From Deltaproteobacteria bacterium (lineage in GTDB: Bacteria; Desulfobacterota; Desulfobacteria; Desulfobacterales; SURF-15), in assembly GCA_024644775.1 (NCBI GenBank), contig JAHEHB010000207.1, positions 1 through 9,245 of the forward strand: DNA of 9,245 nucleotides, written 5' to 3'. Below are positions 7,311-9,245 of the stretch, piece by piece. Under the pieces are notes generated by a model. It made no database searches, was not told where the DNA came from, and saw nothing but the letters and a program-made list of their open reading frames with translations. A program made the position numbers and the translations under genes. Each line of letters opens with the position of its first letter. The first letter of the stretch is position 1.

Positions 7311-7324
7311 TCGCCAATTGGCGA
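7311..7324. repeat. Perfect 14-bp palindrome, possible operator
   Basis: TCGCCAATTGGCGA is an exact self-complementary 14-mer in the proC-yggT gap. It overlaps the predicted transcription start of the candidate yggT promoter, where a repressor dimer could block initiation. It has no loop and no T-tract, so it is not an intrinsic terminator. The match to any known regulator is not recognised. Confidence 0.45.
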
Positions 7325-7325
7325 A

Positions 7326-7353
7326 ATAAAATATATTCTTTATGATAAGTCAA
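7326..7353 (-). promoter_or_regulatory. Candidate promoter for yggT-divIVA
   Basis: On the minus strand TTGACT (7353-7348, 5 of 6 to the -35 consensus), a 16-base A/T-rich spacer and TTTTAT (7331-7326, 4 of 6 to the -10 consensus). The predicted start, near 7319, falls inside the 14-bp palindrome at 7311-7324 and about 50 bases before the yggT ATG. A/T-rich sequence makes chance matches more likely. Confidence 0.4.
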
Positions 7354-7396
7354 GACATTTTAAAAAGAAAGAGCCTGTTTACGAGAACCCAAACCA

Positions 7397-8236
7397 TCAA
7401 TCTCGTGAAAAATTATGGATCATCATCTCGCCGAGTTCTTTGGATCGTACGGTAGCGGCCTCTACGGCATTCATCAATGTGGTTCGAAGTCCGCCCTCCT
7501 CTAGCGTATGGATACCGGCAATGGCGGTGCCTCCGGGAGATGTGACACGGTCTCTTAATCTACCCGGGTGCTCTTTGGTCTCCAATAAAAGTTTTGCAGA
7601 GCCCAGTATGGTCTGAGTCGACAGAAAAAGGGCCTCCTGTCTCGAAAGACCCATCTTGACACCGGCATCTGCAAGGGCGGTAACAATCAAAAAGATGTAA
7701 GCCGGTCCACTACCACTGAGCCCGGTGACCGCATCCATGAGCTCTTCCTCGATGATGATGCTTTGTCCCACAGAATCAAATATGGTTTTTACCATTTTAA
7801 GGTCTTCTTTCTTCGCATGCTTTCCGCCGGCAATGGCTGCGGCCCCTTCTTTAACAAACGTTGCGATGTTGGGCATTACCCGAATCAGGCGTAACTCTTT
7901 TTTTATGCAAGATCCAATTGCAGCCAACGGAACACCGGCTGCAATGGAGACGACAAGTTTAGACATATCCAATTCAGACGCTGTTTCCTTGAGGATTGCG
8001 GCCATATTCTGGGGCTTGACTGAGTATATGAGGATTTCGGATTCTCTTACGACTTTTAGACTATTCTTGGTCGTCGCAACGCTGTATGCTTTTTTAACCA
8101 AATCCAACCGATCCGGTCGTATATCGGAACAGATAATGTTTTTTGCGGTAGCCGCCTTTGAGGCAATGATACCACCAACGATGGCTTCTCCCATGTTTCC
8201 ACTTCCGATGATGCCGATTTTTTTATTTTTTAACAT
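7397..8236 (-). CDS. proC: Pyrroline-5-carboxylate reductase
   Basis: 279-residue cytoplasmic enzyme that reduces 1-pyrroline-5-carboxylate to L-proline with NAD(P)H, the last step of proline synthesis. N-terminal Rossmann fold: GIIGSGNMGEAIVGG (8-22), with SDIRP (37-41) at the end of the second strand, IYSVKPQ (70-76), and VSIAAGVPL (96-104). MPN at 121-123. The C-terminal dimerisation/active-site domain shows GLSGSGPAYIF (172-182), ADAGVKMGLSR (189-199) and the signature DRVTSPGGTAIAGIHTLE (229-246). Length is normal and nothing is missing; the signature has Ala238 in GGTAIAG where GGTT is the common form. Start ATG at 8236 is supported by a GGAGA Shine-Dalgarno about 9 bases upstream. proC next to yggT is a widespread arrangement, often with a YggS-type PLP protein, which is not present here; a serine dehydratase lies upstream instead. 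Confidence 0.97.
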   Translation of the reverse strand: MLKNKKIGIIGSGNMGEAIVGGIIASKAATAKNIICSDIRPDRLDLVKKAYSVATTKNSLKVVRESEILIYSVKPQNMAAILKETASELDMSKLVVSIAAGVPLAAIGSCIKKELRLIRVMPNIATFVKEGAAAIAGGKHAKKEDLKMVKTIFDSVGQSIIIEEELMDAVTGLSGSGPAYIFLIVTALADAGVKMGLSRQEALFLSTQTILGSAKLLLETKEHPGRLRDRVTSPGGTAIAGIHTLEEGGLRTTLMNAVEAATVRSKELGEMMIHNFSRD

Positions 8237-8267
8237 GTCTTGTCATCTCCCTTCGTCGTTCAGTTCT

Positions 8268-8295
8268 CTTTTAAAGCCCACAGAATGTTTGTCAA
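8268..8295 (-). promoter_or_regulatory. Candidate sigma70 promoter for proC
   Basis: On the minus strand a perfect TTGACA -35 box (8295-8290) is followed after 16 bases by TAAAAG (8273-8268), 4 of 6 to TATAAT. Transcription would begin near 8261, giving a leader of about 25 bases before the proC ATG at 8236. The consensus -35 and sensible placement support it, but the -10 box is weak. Confidence 0.4.
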
Positions 8296-8344
8296 GTTAA
8301 AAAGCTCACTTGTCTATCTTTTTACGAGACCAGCAATTACCGGA

Positions 8345-9245
8345 TTATTTTTTCAGTCGTTCTTCTATCTCCCGTGAAGCGTTTGTTATAGACAGCCCTC
8401 CCAGCGCTGTGCACCGAAGCTCGGATGGAAGGCTCCTGCCCACCGTGTCCATCGCCTCAATCACCTCATCCAAAGGTATCACAGGATCAAAGTTTGCGAG
8501 TGCCATATTCGCTGAAGCCAATGCATTGCTAGCGGCCAAAACATTTTTCCCGAGGCAAGGCACCTCGACCCGATTCGCAACCGGATCACAAACCATACCC
8601 AATATATTTTGTAATGCCATAGATGTCGCATCGATGGCCTGCTGATTGCTCCCCTTCGCCAAGGTTACAAGGGCAGCCGCAGCCATTCCGGAGGCAACGC
8701 CGCACTCCGCTTGACACCCCCCCAGTTCTGCTGCAAATGTGGATCGTGCAGCGATAAATACACCCATCATACCTGCGACGAGAAGCCCTTTTGTCATCTC
8801 ACTTTCCGAAAGTCCCAGCAGGGTTTCGGTTCCGATGCATACACCGGGTAAAACCCCACACGAGCCGGCGGTGGGTGCGGCGACGATGACTCCCATGGCG
8901 CTCTTGACCTCCATCACCGCCGTAACGCATAGGATGATTTGATTTAAAATACCGCCATCAAGTAACCGGTTGCTTTCCATCTGCGTTTTAAAAAATCCGG
9001 ATTGAATTCCCAAAATTCGATCCTGATATTCCGTACCGTTCAGCCCTTGCTGAATCGACTTTCGCATATGCCCAACGATTTCTTTCATCTTCTCAAAGAC
9101 CTGTTCCGGCGGAATATTTCCGCGTATACTTTCATAACGGACGGCCATTTCCCACAAGTCCAGATTTCTCCCTGAGTTATAGTTCATCATCTCTTGGCAA
9201 GTGATAAACGGAGCGGTGGTTTCTCTGCGGGACAGTATCGGTAAA
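8345..9245 (-). CDS. sdaA: Iron-sulfur L-serine dehydratase, alpha (catalytic) domain, 5'-truncated
   Basis: Deaminates L-serine to pyruvate and ammonia using a [4Fe-4S] cluster that binds substrate directly; cytoplasmic. Residues counted from the ATG at 9190: APTAGSCGVLPG (105-116), GGCQAECGVASGMAAAA (157-173), NILGMVCDPVANRVEVPC (195-212) and the RCTALGGLS tail (259-267). Cluster cysteines are assigned as C159, C201 and C212; their spacing of 42 and 11 matches the three cluster ligands I recall for the Legionella enzyme. The frame stays open past 9190 to the window end, adding residues LSRRETTAPFITCQE in front. An R-R ... P-F segment of this kind resembles the linker between beta and alpha domains of fused (E. 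coli SdaA type) enzymes. The real protein is therefore probably a longer fusion whose beta domain lies beyond 9245; a separate alpha subunit (sdaAA) is the alternative. proC follows after 108 bases. Confidence 0.92.
   Translation of the reverse strand, partial: LPILSRRETTAPFITCQEMMNYNSGRNLDLWEMAVRYESIRGNIPPEQVFEKMKEIVGHMRKSIQQGLNGTEYQDRILGIQSGFFKTQMESNRLLDGGILNQIILCVTAVMEVKSAMGVIVAAPTAGSCGVLPGVCIGTETLLGLSESEMTKGLLVAGMMGVFIAARSTFAAELGGCQAECGVASGMAAAALVTLAKGSNQQAIDATSMALQNILGMVCDPVANRVEVPCLGKNVLAASNALASANMALANFDPVIPLDEVIEAMDTVGRSLPSELRCTALGGLSITNASREIEERLKK

Noticed and set aside
7381..7406. Inverted repeat ACGAGA...TCTCGT spanning the end of proC, followed on the minus strand by a pyrimidine-rich run
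   Set aside because: Six base pairs with a 14-base loop that includes the stop codon, and the T-rich tract is about 15 bases away; too weak to call a terminator.
7725..8300. 191-codon plus-strand frame opposite proC
   Set aside because: It is the antisense shadow of a certain gene; no family features and no ribosome binding site of note.
8298..8324. Inverted repeat TAAAAAG...CTTTTTA after the serine dehydratase stop
   Set aside because: A 7-bp stem almost without G/C and a 13-base loop would be a poor intrinsic terminator; chance in A/T-rich DNA is likely.

Overview
The window reads as a housekeeping and surface-motility region of a Gram-negative bacterium, most likely a deltaproteobacterium (Desulfobacterota-like). 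The basis is the content: two PilT-family ATPases side by side, a TPR-fused GspE/PilB-type ATPase, an HDOD protein, a zinc-ribbon/receiver protein, and the proC-yggT-divIVA run. This taxonomic call comes from gene content and protein style, not from any search. Coding density is high. No tRNA, rRNA, CRISPR array, insertion sequence or other sign of recent transfer was seen, and no gene-free stretch exceeds 160 bases.

Plus strand, 1-3384: a 5'-truncated secretion/pilus ATPase (TPR-like region, degenerate MshEN domain, acidic linker, complete ATPase core with zinc motif), then after 156 bases a 297-residue HDOD protein. This block meets the minus-strand block head-on across only 38 bases (3385-3422).

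Minus strand, read from 9245 down to 3423: an iron-sulfur L-serine dehydratase (cut by the window edge, probably the C-terminal half of a fused enzyme); proC; yggT; divIVA; pilT; a second PilT/PilU-like ATPase; and a small protein with a zinc ribbon and a pseudo-receiver domain. Spacing is tight from yggT downward: 26, 73, 21 and 8 bases. This suggests one or two operons. A candidate sigma70 promoter lies in front of proC. Another lies in front of yggT, where a perfect 14-bp palindrome covers the expected transcription start.

Functionally, the three pilus-type ATPases, the zinc-ribbon pseudo-receiver and the HDOD protein form a plausible type IV pilus power-and-signalling locus. The pilins, inner-membrane platform and secretin are not in the window. 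yggT and divIVA are cell-envelope/division genes, and proC and the serine dehydratase are amino-acid metabolism genes. The least routine items are the pseudo-receiver coupled to the PilU-like ATPase, the eroded c-di-GMP motifs of the TPR-fused ATPase, and the promoter/palindrome before yggT. None of them by itself proves a new system.
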